Shown one piece after another: positions 24,171-31,014 of a stretch of 37,459 bases of DNA. A program made the position numbers and the translations under genes. Position 1 is the stretch's first letter. Every line of letters starts with the position of its first letter. This stretch comes from Frankiales bacterium (GTDB taxonomy: Bacteria > Actinomycetota > Actinomycetes > Mycobacteriales > SCTD01): contig JAOPWP010000186.1 in NCBI GenBank assembly GCA_025965615.1, positions 1 to 37,459 on the forward strand, read 5' to 3'. Below the pieces are notes generated by a model. That model worked only from the letters and a program-made list of their open reading frames with translations, did no database searches and had not been told where the DNA came from.

Positions 24171-24460
24171 AGCTTCGTGCCGATCGACATCGCGATCGAG
24201 ACCGACCGGGGACTGCTCGTGGCAGCGCTACGAGCAGCGGGCCACCGGGTGTTCTCGATCGATCCGAAGGCGGTCAGTCGCTACCGCGACCGACGGGCCG
24301 TGTCGGGGGCGAAGTCCGACCCCGGTGATGCGCTCGTGCTGGCCGACCTGCTCCGGACCGACCGGCACGCCCCGGCCGCTGCTGCCGCGCTGACCCGGGC
24401 GAACCTCGTCGACCTGCTCCAGGCCGCTGGCCGTGGGACTCGCCCGGCCGACGCAGGGCG
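24171..24460 (+). pseudogene. IS110-family transposase remnant, internally deleted
   Basis: The frame through GTG 24177 reads 'VPIDIAIETDRGLLVAALRAAGHRVFSIDPKAVSRYRDRRAVSGAKSDPGDALVLADLLRTDRHA', the DEDD-type N-terminal region of IS110/IS1111 transposases without its first ~50 residues. It then jumps to 'PAAAAALTRANLVDLLQAAGRGTRPADA', a segment that normally lies about 90 or more residues further on. So both the 5' end and an internal section are missing, and the frame runs out before the serine-containing C-terminal domain. No terminal repeats or target duplications were seen. It lies between the PPOX and hemY promoters and marks an old insertion in the haem neighbourhood. Confidence 0.8.
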
Positions 24461-24490
24461 GCTCGTCGAGGGCCTCCCGCTCGGGCTTCC

Positions 24491-24496
24491 TAGGCT
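24491..24496 (+). promoter_or_regulatory. -10 hexamer TAGGCT, hemY
   Basis: TAGGCT is followed by 6 nt and then ATG 24503. Confidence 0.5.
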
Positions 24497-24502
24497 GCGG
24501 CC

Positions 24503-25882
24503 ATGCGCATCGCGATCGTGGGGGGAGGCATCGCCGGGCTGTCCGCAGCGCTGGAGGCCCGAGCGCTCCGGCCGTCTGCCGAGATCATCGTCCTCGAGGC
24601 GTCCGCGCGCCTCGGCGGCAAGGTCGCGGTCAGCGACGTCGGAGGCCTCGCGGTCGACGAGGGTGCCGACTCGATGCTGACCCGGGTGCCCGACGGGCTC
24701 GCGCTGGTGCGTGCTGCGGGTCTGGAGGGCGAGCTGGTCTCGCCAGCCGCTGCGCAGGCCTGCCTGTGGAGCCGAGGCGAGCTGCGGCCCCTTCCGGCCG
24801 GGACGCTGCTCGGCCTGCCGACGGACCTCGCGGCCCTGGCCAGGTCCGGCCTGCTGTCGCGCAGCGGCCTGGCCCGCGTCCCGATGGACCTCGTGCTCCG
24901 TGGGCGACCGGTCGAGGACGACATCAGCGTGGGCGAGCTGGTGACCCGCCGGTTCGGCCGCGAGGTCGTCGACCGGCTCGTCGACCCTCTCCTCGGGGGG
25001 GTCTACGCGGGCAGGGCCGACCGGCTCTCCTTGCGCGCGACCCTGCCGCAGCTCGTGCCGCACGCGGCCCGGCACCGCAGCCTGCTCAAGGCCGCCAGCC
25101 AGGCGCGGGCAGCCACGCCCCCGACGGACGGCCCGCTGTTCGCCTCCCTGCCGCGCGGCCTCGGCCGGCTCCCGGAGCGGCTCGCACAGGTGGCGGGGGC
25201 GGATGTGCGTCTGGGCACGACGGTCCGCGGCCTCACCCGTACGACCTCGGGTTGGTCGCTCACCACGGGGTCCGCGGCCGCTCCCGCGCGCCTGGAGGCC
25301 GACGTCGTGGTGATCGCGGTGCCGGCCGCGCCTGCAGCCCGGCTGCTGGGCTCGGTGATCGACACGACCGAGCTGGCTGCCCTCGACTACGCCAGCGTGG
25401 CGATCGTCACCCTCGTTCTCGACGGGCCGACGCCCGGGCGGGGGAGCGGCTACCTGGTGCCCGCCGTGGAGGGGCGCGCCACCAAGGCGGTCACGTTCTC
25501 CTCACGCAAGTGGGCCCACCTCGCCGGGAGCCGCTCGGTCGTCCGGGCGAGTGTGGGCAGGCACGGTGACGTGCGCGACCTCCAGCGCGACGACGCCGAG
25601 CTGGTGGAGGCCGTCCGCGCCGAGCTCGCCCTCGCGGTCGGCCCGCTCCCGCGCCTGGTCGACAGCAGGGTCACCCGGTGGGGGGGCGGCCTCCCGCAGT
25701 ACGCCGTCGGCCATCTCGACCGGGTCCGCCGTACGCGCGAGGCCGTTGCCCGGCACCCGGGGCTCGCCGTGGCCGGTGCGGCGTACGACGGGGTGGGGGT
25801 GCCGGCGTGCGCGCGCAGCGGACGCGAGGCGGCCCGCAGCGCGGTGCGGCACGATGAGGGGCATGACCGAGACCCGTCCTGA
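24503..25882 (+). CDS. hemY: Coproporphyrinogen III / protoporphyrinogen oxidase, HemY (CgoX) type
   Basis: 459 aa FAD enzyme. N-terminal dinucleotide site 'MRIAIVGGGIAGLSAALEARALRPSAEIIVLEASARLGGKV', then 'VDEGADSML', and 'DPLLGGVYAGRADRLSLRATLPQLV' typical of HemY/HemG-type PPO. The C-terminal FAD contact is 'RHPGLAVAGAAYDGVGVPACARSGREAA'. Since hemQ follows directly, the enzyme most probably oxidises coproporphyrinogen III to coproporphyrin III (CgoX role) rather than protoporphyrinogen. hemQ begins inside its last codons (20-nt overlap), so the two are coupled. ATG 24503 has a leaderless promoter next to the IS110 remnant. Databases may also call it hemG or cgoX. Confidence 0.93.
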   Translation: MRIAIVGGGIAGLSAALEARALRPSAEIIVLEASARLGGKVAVSDVGGLAVDEGADSMLTRVPDGLALVRAAGLEGELVSPAAAQACLWSRGELRPLPAGTLLGLPTDLAALARSGLLSRSGLARVPMDLVLRGRPVEDDISVGELVTRRFGREVVDRLVDPLLGGVYAGRADRLSLRATLPQLVPHAARHRSLLKAASQARAATPPTDGPLFASLPRGLGRLPERLAQVAGADVRLGTTVRGLTRTTSGWSLTTGSAAAPARLEADVVVIAVPAAPAARLLGSVIDTTELAALDYASVAIVTLVLDGPTPGRGSGYLVPAVEGRATKAVTFSSRKWAHLAGSRSVVRASVGRHGDVRDLQRDDAELVEAVRAELALAVGPLPRLVDSRVTRWGGGLPQYAVGHLDRVRRTREAVARHPGLAVAGAAYDGVGVPACARSGREAARSAVRHDEGHDRDPS

Positions 25883-26567
25883 GGCCGCCAAGGCGCGCGA
25901 GCTGAACGATCAGATGCTCTACACGATGTACGCCGTCTTCTCCGCGACGACGCCGCTGCCCGAGGACCGTTCGGCTCTCGCGGCCGATGCGCAGCAGTTC
26001 CTCGACGCCGCGCTGCAGAAGGAGGTCTACACGCGGGGCACCTATGACGTCGCCGGGTTCAAGGCCGACGCCGAGCTCCTGGTGTGGTGGACCTGCCCGG
26101 ACGTCGACGTCCTGCAGGACACCTACAACCGGTTCCGGCAGAGCTCGCTGGGTCGCCACCTCACGCCGGTGTGGTCGAGCATCGGTCTGCACCGTCCGGC
26201 CGAGTTCAACCGGAACCACATCCCGGCCTACGTCCGCCGCGAGGACCCGAAGAAGTACGTCTGCGTCTACCCCTTCAACCGTTCGCTCGAGTGGTACCTG
26301 CTGCCCGACTACGAGCGCAAGGGCATGCTCTCCGAGCACGGGATCATGGGCCGCGAGTTCGAGGACGTGCGGGCCAACACGGTGGCCGCGTTCGGCCTGG
26401 GGGACTACGAGTGGCTGCTGGCCTTCGAGGCCGACGAGATGCACCGCATCACCGACTGCCTGCGCGCCCTGCGCACGTCACGGGCGCGGCTGCACACCAA
26501 GCTGGAGATCCCCTTCTACAGCGGCGTCCGCAAGACCATCACGGACGTCGTCGCCGGCCTGCCGTAG
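25863..26567 (+). CDS. hemQ: Coproheme decarboxylase HemQ/ChdC
   Basis: 234 aa, chlorite-dismutase-like fold. HemQ uses peroxide to decarboxylate iron-coproporphyrin III twice to haem b, the last step of the coproporphyrin-dependent pathway. 'KKYVCVYPFNRSLEWYLLPDYERKGMLSEHGIMGREFEDV' carries the catalytic Tyr136 and proximal haem ligand His159, matching the positions in characterised actinobacterial ChdC. The full domain is present ('YAVFSATTPL... LLVWWTCPDVDVLQDTYNRFRQSSLGRHL... FYSGVRKTITDVVAGLP'). ATG 25863 overlaps hemY; an in-frame ATG at 25854 is possible. The track's 25551 start lies within hemY. With hemE and hemY it defines the pathway; ferrochelatase is elsewhere. Confidence 0.96.
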   Translation: MTETRPEAAKARELNDQMLYTMYAVFSATTPLPEDRSALAADAQQFLDAALQKEVYTRGTYDVAGFKADAELLVWWTCPDVDVLQDTYNRFRQSSLGRHLTPVWSSIGLHRPAEFNRNHIPAYVRREDPKKYVCVYPFNRSLEWYLLPDYERKGMLSEHGIMGREFEDVRANTVAAFGLGDYEWLLAFEADEMHRITDCLRALRTSRARLHTKLEIPFYSGVRKTITDVVAGLP

Positions 26568-26594
26568 CACGGCACCCGGCTCGTCCGACGGCAC

Positions 26595-28346
26595 TCAGAA
26601 CGGCGGCGCGTCCGGCTCGGCCCGGACCCCTCTCGCGGCGGCTGCGTCCAGGGCCGTGTCGTCGAGCCAGGTCCAGGTGGTGGCCGGGGTGCGCTCGCCG
26701 TCGGGGAGCCAGGGTGGGAGGTCGTCCTGGTCGGTCGGGGTGAGCTGGTGCTGGTCGGTCCGCGCCAGCAGATGCGGGTCGGGGAGCACGTCGTCGGGAC
26801 GGCCGGTGGGGTCGCGGTCGATGCCAGGAGGTGCCTGGTCGTGGCGCGGGGTGTGGATGATCTGGCCAGCGGGGCTGACCCAGGTGGTGCCGGTGGGGGT
26901 GCGCAGCGGCGTCCAGCCGTAGTGCTTGAGCTGGTGGGTACGGCTGGCTCGGGCGGTGAGGTTCCAGGCGGCGGTCGGCCCTTCGGGGTGGGGGGTGTCG
27001 TGGTCGAGCTCGCACCGGCGGGCTGGGGTGCGGGTGCCGGTGGGTCCGTCGCAGGCCCGGTCCCGCAGGGCGACGTAGTCGCGGAGCGGCTGGGACGGGT
27101 CGTGATCGTTCTCGGTGCGCCAGCTGAGGTCGCTGAGCTCGATGTCGTGCAGGACCATGTCGAGCAACGCGTCGCGGATCCCCTCGGGGGTGGGTGGTGG
27201 TCGTCGGTGGCGGTCGTCGAGGTCGACCAGGGCGCCGGTGCCCGTCTGGGCGCAGGCGCGGCGCAGCTCGGCGTCGACGAGCAGCTGTCGGCTGGTCGGG
27301 GCGCTGAGCCAGCCGTAGCCGTCGAGCCAGCCGGGTTGGTTGCTGAGCCCGAGGGCGGTCTCGACGGGGACCGTGACAGTTGCCTGGACCGGTCGGGCCC
27401 GTCGGCAGTCGGTCGGGGCGGGTTCGATCCCGCTGGGCCGGAGCCCCACCGCGGCTCGTGCTGCCAGCTCGGCGAGCTCGGTCCGGCCGGCGCGTTCGGC
27501 GAGCCCGAGGAGCTCGGCCGGTCCGGCGGGGGAGCCGGGCAGTCCGGCGGGGGAGCCGGTCAGTCCGTTCTGGCCTGCCGACGCGGGTTGCTGGCTGGGA
27601 CGGGCGCCTGGTGGCGGGCTGGCTGGGGCGTGGCTGGTGCACGGGAAGGTGCTGGTCGCCAGGTCGAACCGCAGGTTGTCCAGGGTCCGGGGGTCACCGG
27701 CGGCGCGGAGCGCCCGGGCCTGGGTGTCGAGCGTGGCGTGCCAGCGGGTGAGCGGGACGGCCGGGCCGAACAGCACGACGCTGGCCTGGTCGTCCGTGTC
27801 GGGGTGCAGCTGCACACCGCGGCTGGCCGTCTTGTCGGCGGTGCGCAGAGCGGCGGCGTCGGGATCGGCGGCCAGCGCGGCTCGGCGGACGTCCTGGGCG
27901 ATCCGCCAGGGCGGCACCGTCGCGGCCCGGTCGGCGAGCTCGGTGTCGAGCTGGCTGGCGAGGTCGTCGTCGTAGCTCTCGAGCTCGTGGATGAACGCGC
28001 GGGCCCTGGGCTGGCTGAGCGTCCCGGCTTCGAGGAGCTCCAGGGCCCGTGGCAGGCACGTGGTCAGCCGCACCGCTGCGCGGATCTCAGCAGCGGCGGC
28101 GGCGTCGGACAGCGTCCGGGCGACCGCGACCTCCCGCCGGAAGGAGGTCCACGGGGTGGCGCCGCGCTCGTCGCCGGAGCAGCGGGGGACCAGCGCGGTC
28201 AGCTGCGCGAGGACCCGCATGTCGGCGGCGAACCGGCGGGCCTGCTCGGCGGTCGAGGTCTTGAGCGCGGCGAGGCCGGCCTGGAAGTCGGGCCGCAGCC
28301 AGGGCGTCAACGCCTCCAGTGCCCGCAGCTCTTCGCTCCTCGACAT
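26595..28346 (-). CDS. DUF222-HNH endonuclease (13E12 repeat family)
   Basis: 583 aa. N-terminal DUF222 (~1-210): 'LARALELLEAGTLSQPRARAFIHELESYDDDLASQLDTELADRAA', preceded by 'EEIRAAVRL'-type helices. A low-complexity Pro/Gly/Ala insert (~240-285) includes a 21-bp direct repeat. The C-terminal HNH motif (~450-500) is 'RRCELDHDTPHPEGPTAAWNLTARASRTHQLKHYGW', with D-H, N and H in place. Two of the zinc-knuckle Cys seen in many relatives (PGC and CRxHH) are absent, so metal coordination may be altered. These proteins are abundant in actinomycetes with unclear biology. Its promoter has a perfect SOS box in the -35/-10 spacer, so it should be DNA-damage inducible. It converges on hemQ. Confidence 0.92.
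   Translation of the reverse strand: MSRSEELRALEALTPWLRPDFQAGLAALKTSTAEQARRFAADMRVLAQLTALVPRCSGDERGATPWTSFRREVAVARTLSDAAAAAEIRAAVRLTTCLPRALELLEAGTLSQPRARAFIHELESYDDDLASQLDTELADRAATVPPWRIAQDVRRAALAADPDAAALRTADKTASRGVQLHPDTDDQASVVLFGPAVPLTRWHATLDTQARALRAAGDPRTLDNLRFDLATSTFPCTSHAPASPPPGARPSQQPASAGQNGLTGSPAGLPGSPAGPAELLGLAERAGRTELAELAARAAVGLRPSGIEPAPTDCRRARPVQATVTVPVETALGLSNQPGWLDGYGWLSAPTSRQLLVDAELRRACAQTGTGALVDLDDRHRRPPPTPEGIRDALLDMVLHDIELSDLSWRTENDHDPSQPLRDYVALRDRACDGPTGTRTPARRCELDHDTPHPEGPTAAWNLTARASRTHQLKHYGWTPLRTPTGTTWVSPAGQIIHTPRHDQAPPGIDRDPTGRPDDVLPDPHLLARTDQHQLTPTDQDDLPPWLPDGERTPATTWTWLDDTALDAAAARGVRAEPDAPPF
27521..27567. repeat. 21-bp tandem repeat inside the HNH gene
   Basis: Two near-identical copies of GTCCGGCGGGGGAGCCGG(G/T)CA followed by GTCCG. 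They encode repeated 7-residue units (GSPAG-L/P) in the low-complexity linker between DUF222 and HNH. Copy number may vary between strains without breaking the frame. Confidence 0.7.
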
Positions 28347-28352
28347 GGTCGA

Positions 28353-28381
28353 ATACTATTCGAACACACGTTCGAACGCAA
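28353..28381 (-). promoter_or_regulatory. Sigma-70-type promoter with SOS (LexA) box in the spacer
   Basis: On the minus strand: TTGCGT (28381-28376), then 17 nt, then TAGTAT (28358-28353), then 6 nt, then ATG 28346. The 17-nt spacer is occupied by TCGAACGTGTGTTCGA (28360-28375), an exact match to the actinobacterial LexA consensus TCGAAC-N4-GTTCGA. LexA bound here would occlude the promoter, so the HNH gene should be repressed until DNA damage. No other such box was found in the window. Confidence 0.85.
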
Positions 28382-28399
28382 GCACCACACTGCGGGGGA

Positions 28400-28819
28400 T
28401 CAGGACGGGTCGGGACTCTCTCCCGACGGCTCCAGTCGCAGGCTCACGCTGTTCATGCAGTAGCGGTCGCCGGTCGGTGTCTGCGGCGCGTCGTCGAACA
28501 GGTGCCCCAGGTGCGAGCCGCACTTGGCGCAGAGGGCCTCGATGCGCATCATGCCGAGGCTGCGGTCCTTGCGGAGCTCGACAGCGTCCTCGCGGGTCGG
28601 CGCGTAGAAGCTGGGCCAGCCGCAGTGCGAGTCGAACTTGGTCTCGCTCCGGAACAGCTCGTTGCCGCAGGCGCGGCAGGAGTAGATCCCGGGCGTGGTC
28701 GTGGCGTCGTACTCGCCGGTGAACGGCCGCTCGGTGCCGGCCTGCCGCAGGACGGCGTACTCCTCCGGCGTCAGCTCTGCGCGCCACTGGTCCTCTGTCT
28801 TGTCCACCTCGTAGGTCAT
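28400..28819 (-). CDS. msrB: Methionine-R-sulfoxide reductase
   Basis: 139 aa. MsrB reduces the R-epimer of methionine sulfoxide in oxidised proteins using thioredoxin. 'ELTPEEYAVLRQAGTERPFTGEYDATTTPGIYSCRACGNELFRSETKFDSHCGWPSF' and 'GMMRIEALCAKCGSHLGHLFDDAPQTPTGDRYCMNSVSLRL' are the full SelR domain. Structural zinc Cys48/Cys51 and Cys97/Cys100, catalytic Cys121, and Cys66 as possible resolving Cys are present. ATG 28819 (MTYEVDKTEDQWR) is the family's usual start. ATG 28870 is an alternative because CACGAT lies 6 nt before it. It sits between the SOS-controlled HNH gene and the LigD-type polymerase but is probably independent. Confidence 0.94.
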   Translation of the reverse strand: MTYEVDKTEDQWRAELTPEEYAVLRQAGTERPFTGEYDATTTPGIYSCRACGNELFRSETKFDSHCGWPSFYAPTREDAVELRKDRSLGMMRIEALCAKCGSHLGHLFDDAPQTPTGDRYCMNSVSLRLEPSGESPDPS

Positions 28820-28959
28820 GCCACCGTCAGCGCTCCGCGCCGCCGGCGTGTTCCGCTTCCAGGGCCTCATGTGGGCATCGTGACCCACCGCAGCAGCCGG
28901 AGCGCCGTAGCCGGTCCGCCAGAGGCCGGCTGCCCACCGGAGCACGCCGTGGCCCGGCG

Positions 28960-28965
28960 TAGGGT
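28960..28965 (+). promoter_or_regulatory. -10 hexamer TAGGGT, LigD-type polymerase gene
   Basis: TAGGGT is followed by 7 nt and then ATG 28973. Confidence 0.5.
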
Positions 28966-28972
28966 CCGGCGC

Positions 28973-30100
28973 ATGGCCAGCCCCTTCGTCGAGCTCGAGG
29001 TCGACACGCCGGGCGGGGAGCGGACCGTCAAGGTCACCAACCCCGAGAAGACCTACTTCGCAGGCCTGCCCGAGGGGCGCGGCCGCAAGATCGACCTCGT
29101 CGAGTACTACCTGTCGGTCGCCGACGGGGTCGTACGCGGGCTGCGCGAGCGGCCGACCGTCCTGAAGCGCCACCCCGGGGGGGCCGAGACGCCCCCGATC
29201 TACCAGAAGCGGGTGCCCGACAACCGGCCGCCGTGGATGGAGACGGTGACGGTGGCCTTCCCCAGCGGGCGAAGCGCCACGGAGATGTGCCCGGTCGACG
29301 TCGCCCACGTCGCCTGGGCGGCCAACAGCGGGTGCCTGGACTTCCACCCGTGGCCCTCCCGCCGGGCCGACGTCGAGAGCCCTGATGAGCTGCGGATCGA
29401 CCTCGACCCGATGCCCGGCACCGGATGGGCCGAGGTGCAGGAGACGGCACTCGAGGTGCGGGCGGTCTTCGACGAGATGGGCATGACGGCCTACCCGAAG
29501 ACCAGCGGCAGCAAGGGAATCCACGTCTACGTCCGGGTCGACCCGGTCCACACGTTCACAGAGGTGCGCCATGCGGCGCTCGCGGTCGCCCGAGAGGTCG
29601 AGCGCCGCCGGCCCGAGCTCGCCACCGCCAAGTGGTGGAAGGAGGAGCGGGGGGAGCGGGTGTTCCTCGACTACAACCGGATGGCGCGCGACCAGACGAT
29701 CGCGAGCGCGTACAGCGTCCGCGCCCGTCGCGAGGCCACCGTGAGCGCCCCGGTCACCTGGGACGAGGTGCCGGACTGCGAGATCGAGGACTTCGACATC
29801 TGGACGATGCGTGACCGGTTCGCCGTCCTCGGCGACGTGCACGCCGCGATCGACGACGTGCACCACGACCTGGCCCCGCTGCTCGAGCTGTACGAGCGCC
29901 AGGGTGAGGGCGAAGCGCCCTACCCGCCGCAGTTCCCGAAGATGGAGGGGGAGCCGCTGCGCAGCCGTCCGTCGGTGGCCGGACCGGCGGCGCAGAAGCG
30001 GGCGGAGCTGGACGCGAAGCGGCGGGCCGGGGCCGACGCCGACCGCGACCGGACCCCTGCACGCCCTCGCCGGCCGCCCGCCGGCACGACGGGCGACTAG
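28973..30100 (+). CDS. Standalone LigD-type polymerase/primase (PrimC/PolDom)
   Basis: 375 aa of the archaeo-eukaryotic primase superfamily. 'VTNPEKTYFAGLPEGRGRKIDLVEYYLSVADGVVRGLRERPTVLKRHPGG' is the usual N-terminal region. Catalytic residues are complete: Asp143 and Asp145 in 'LRIDLDP', the 'TSGSKGIHVYV' motif with His184, and Asp233 in 'VFLDYNRMARDQTIASAYS'. Such enzymes fill gaps and add ribonucleotides at breaks during end joining or base-excision repair. There is no ligase or phosphoesterase domain attached; those are encoded separately at 32734-34523. The last ~50 residues are a basic, disordered tail. Its stop codon shares bases with the stop of the convergent tesB gene. Confidence 0.93.
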   Translation: MASPFVELEVDTPGGERTVKVTNPEKTYFAGLPEGRGRKIDLVEYYLSVADGVVRGLRERPTVLKRHPGGAETPPIYQKRVPDNRPPWMETVTVAFPSGRSATEMCPVDVAHVAWAANSGCLDFHPWPSRRADVESPDELRIDLDPMPGTGWAEVQETALEVRAVFDEMGMTAYPKTSGSKGIHVYVRVDPVHTFTEVRHAALAVAREVERRRPELATAKWWKEERGERVFLDYNRMARDQTIASAYSVRARREATVSAPVTWDEVPDCEIEDFDIWTMRDRFAVLGDVHAAIDDVHHDLAPLLELYERQGEGEAPYPPQFPKMEGEPLRSRPSVAGPAAQKRAELDAKRRAGADADRDRTPARPRRPPAGTTGD

Positions 30101-30969
30101 CGCGTCGGCCTGCGGATCAGGCCCTCCTGGACCACGCTGACCGCGAGCTCACCGTCCCGCGTGTAGATCGCGCCGCGGGCGAGCCCTCTCGAGGCGCCGG
30201 CCCAGGGTGACTCCTGGTCGTACAGCCACCACTCGTCGGCGCGGAACGGCTTGTGGAACCACATGGCGTGGTCGAGGCTGGCGCCGATGACGTCGCCGGT
30301 GCCCCAGGACATCCCGTGGGCCATCAGGGGCGAGTCGAGCAGTGTCATGTCGCTGGCGAACGTGACGGCGCAGACGTGGAGCAGGGGGTCGTCGGGGAGG
30401 GCGCCGTCGGCCCGCATCCAGACCCGGGAGGACAGGGCCCGCTCGCCGATCTCCTTGGCGATCCGCGGCGGGTGGTCCACGTAGCGGACGTCGATGGGGC
30501 GGGGCCGGGTGTACCAGCCGTCGTTCTCGTGCGCGAAGGGGACCATGCGCTCCGACAGGGTCGTCAGCGACTCCGGGTCGGGCACGTCCGGCATCGTCGA
30601 CTGGTGCTCGACGCCTTCCTCGACGGCCTGGAAGCTGGCCGAGAGGTTGAAGATCGGCTTGCCGTGCTGCACGGCCACGACGCGGCGGGTGGTGAAGCTG
30701 CGCCCGTCACGGATCCGGTCCACCTCGTAGACGATGGGGATGCTCGGGTCGCCGGGGCGCAGGAAGTAGGCGTGCAGGCTGTGCACCGGGCGCTCGGCGG
30801 GCACGGTCCGCCCGGCGGCGACGAGCGCCTGCCCCGCCACCTGGCCGCCGAACACGCGCTGCACCGGGTCGTTCGGCTGGCGACCCCGGAAGATGTCGAC
30901 CTCGATCGGCTCGAGGTCGAGCAGGTGGACCAGTCTCTCGAGCGGGGTCTCCCCGGCGGCCGTCGTCAC
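30097..30969 (-). CDS. tesB: Acyl-CoA thioesterase II (TesB type)
   Basis: 290 aa, double hot-dog fold. First hot-dog: 'QRVFGGQVAGQALVAAGRTVPAERPVHSLHAYFLRPGDPSIPIVYEVDRIRDGRSFTTRRVVAVQHGKPIFNLSASFQ'. Second: 'ASLDHAMWFHKPFRADEWWLYDQESPWAGASRGLARGAIYTRDGELAVSVVQEGLIRR'. The Asp in SLDHAMWFH, the Ser/Thr and the Gln in VVQEGLIR are the catalytic positions. It hydrolyses acyl-CoA to free fatty acid and CoA in the cytoplasm. GTG 30969 has GAGGAT 6 nt before it, a weaker leaderless-type hexamer. It runs in the same direction as the ABC-F gene 45 bp upstream. Confidence 0.94.
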   Translation of the reverse strand: MTTAAGETPLERLVHLLDLEPIEVDIFRGRQPNDPVQRVFGGQVAGQALVAAGRTVPAERPVHSLHAYFLRPGDPSIPIVYEVDRIRDGRSFTTRRVVAVQHGKPIFNLSASFQAVEEGVEHQSTMPDVPDPESLTTLSERMVPFAHENDGWYTRPRPIDVRYVDHPPRIAKEIGERALSSRVWMRADGALPDDPLLHVCAVTFASDMTLLDSPLMAHGMSWGTGDVIGASLDHAMWFHKPFRADEWWLYDQESPWAGASRGLARGAIYTRDGELAVSVVQEGLIRRPTR

Positions 30970-31014
30970 GGGCGCATCCTCCCAGGAGCCTCGCGGGGTG
31001 GGGTCACAGGGCCT

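Noticed and set aside
26748-28463. 571-aa plus-strand ORF
   Set aside because: Antisense to the HNH gene; Gly/Val-rich shadow frame.
28400-29866. 488-aa minus-strand ORF containing MsrB
   Set aside because: The part beyond MsrB is antisense to the polymerase gene; MsrB starts at 28819 (or 28870).
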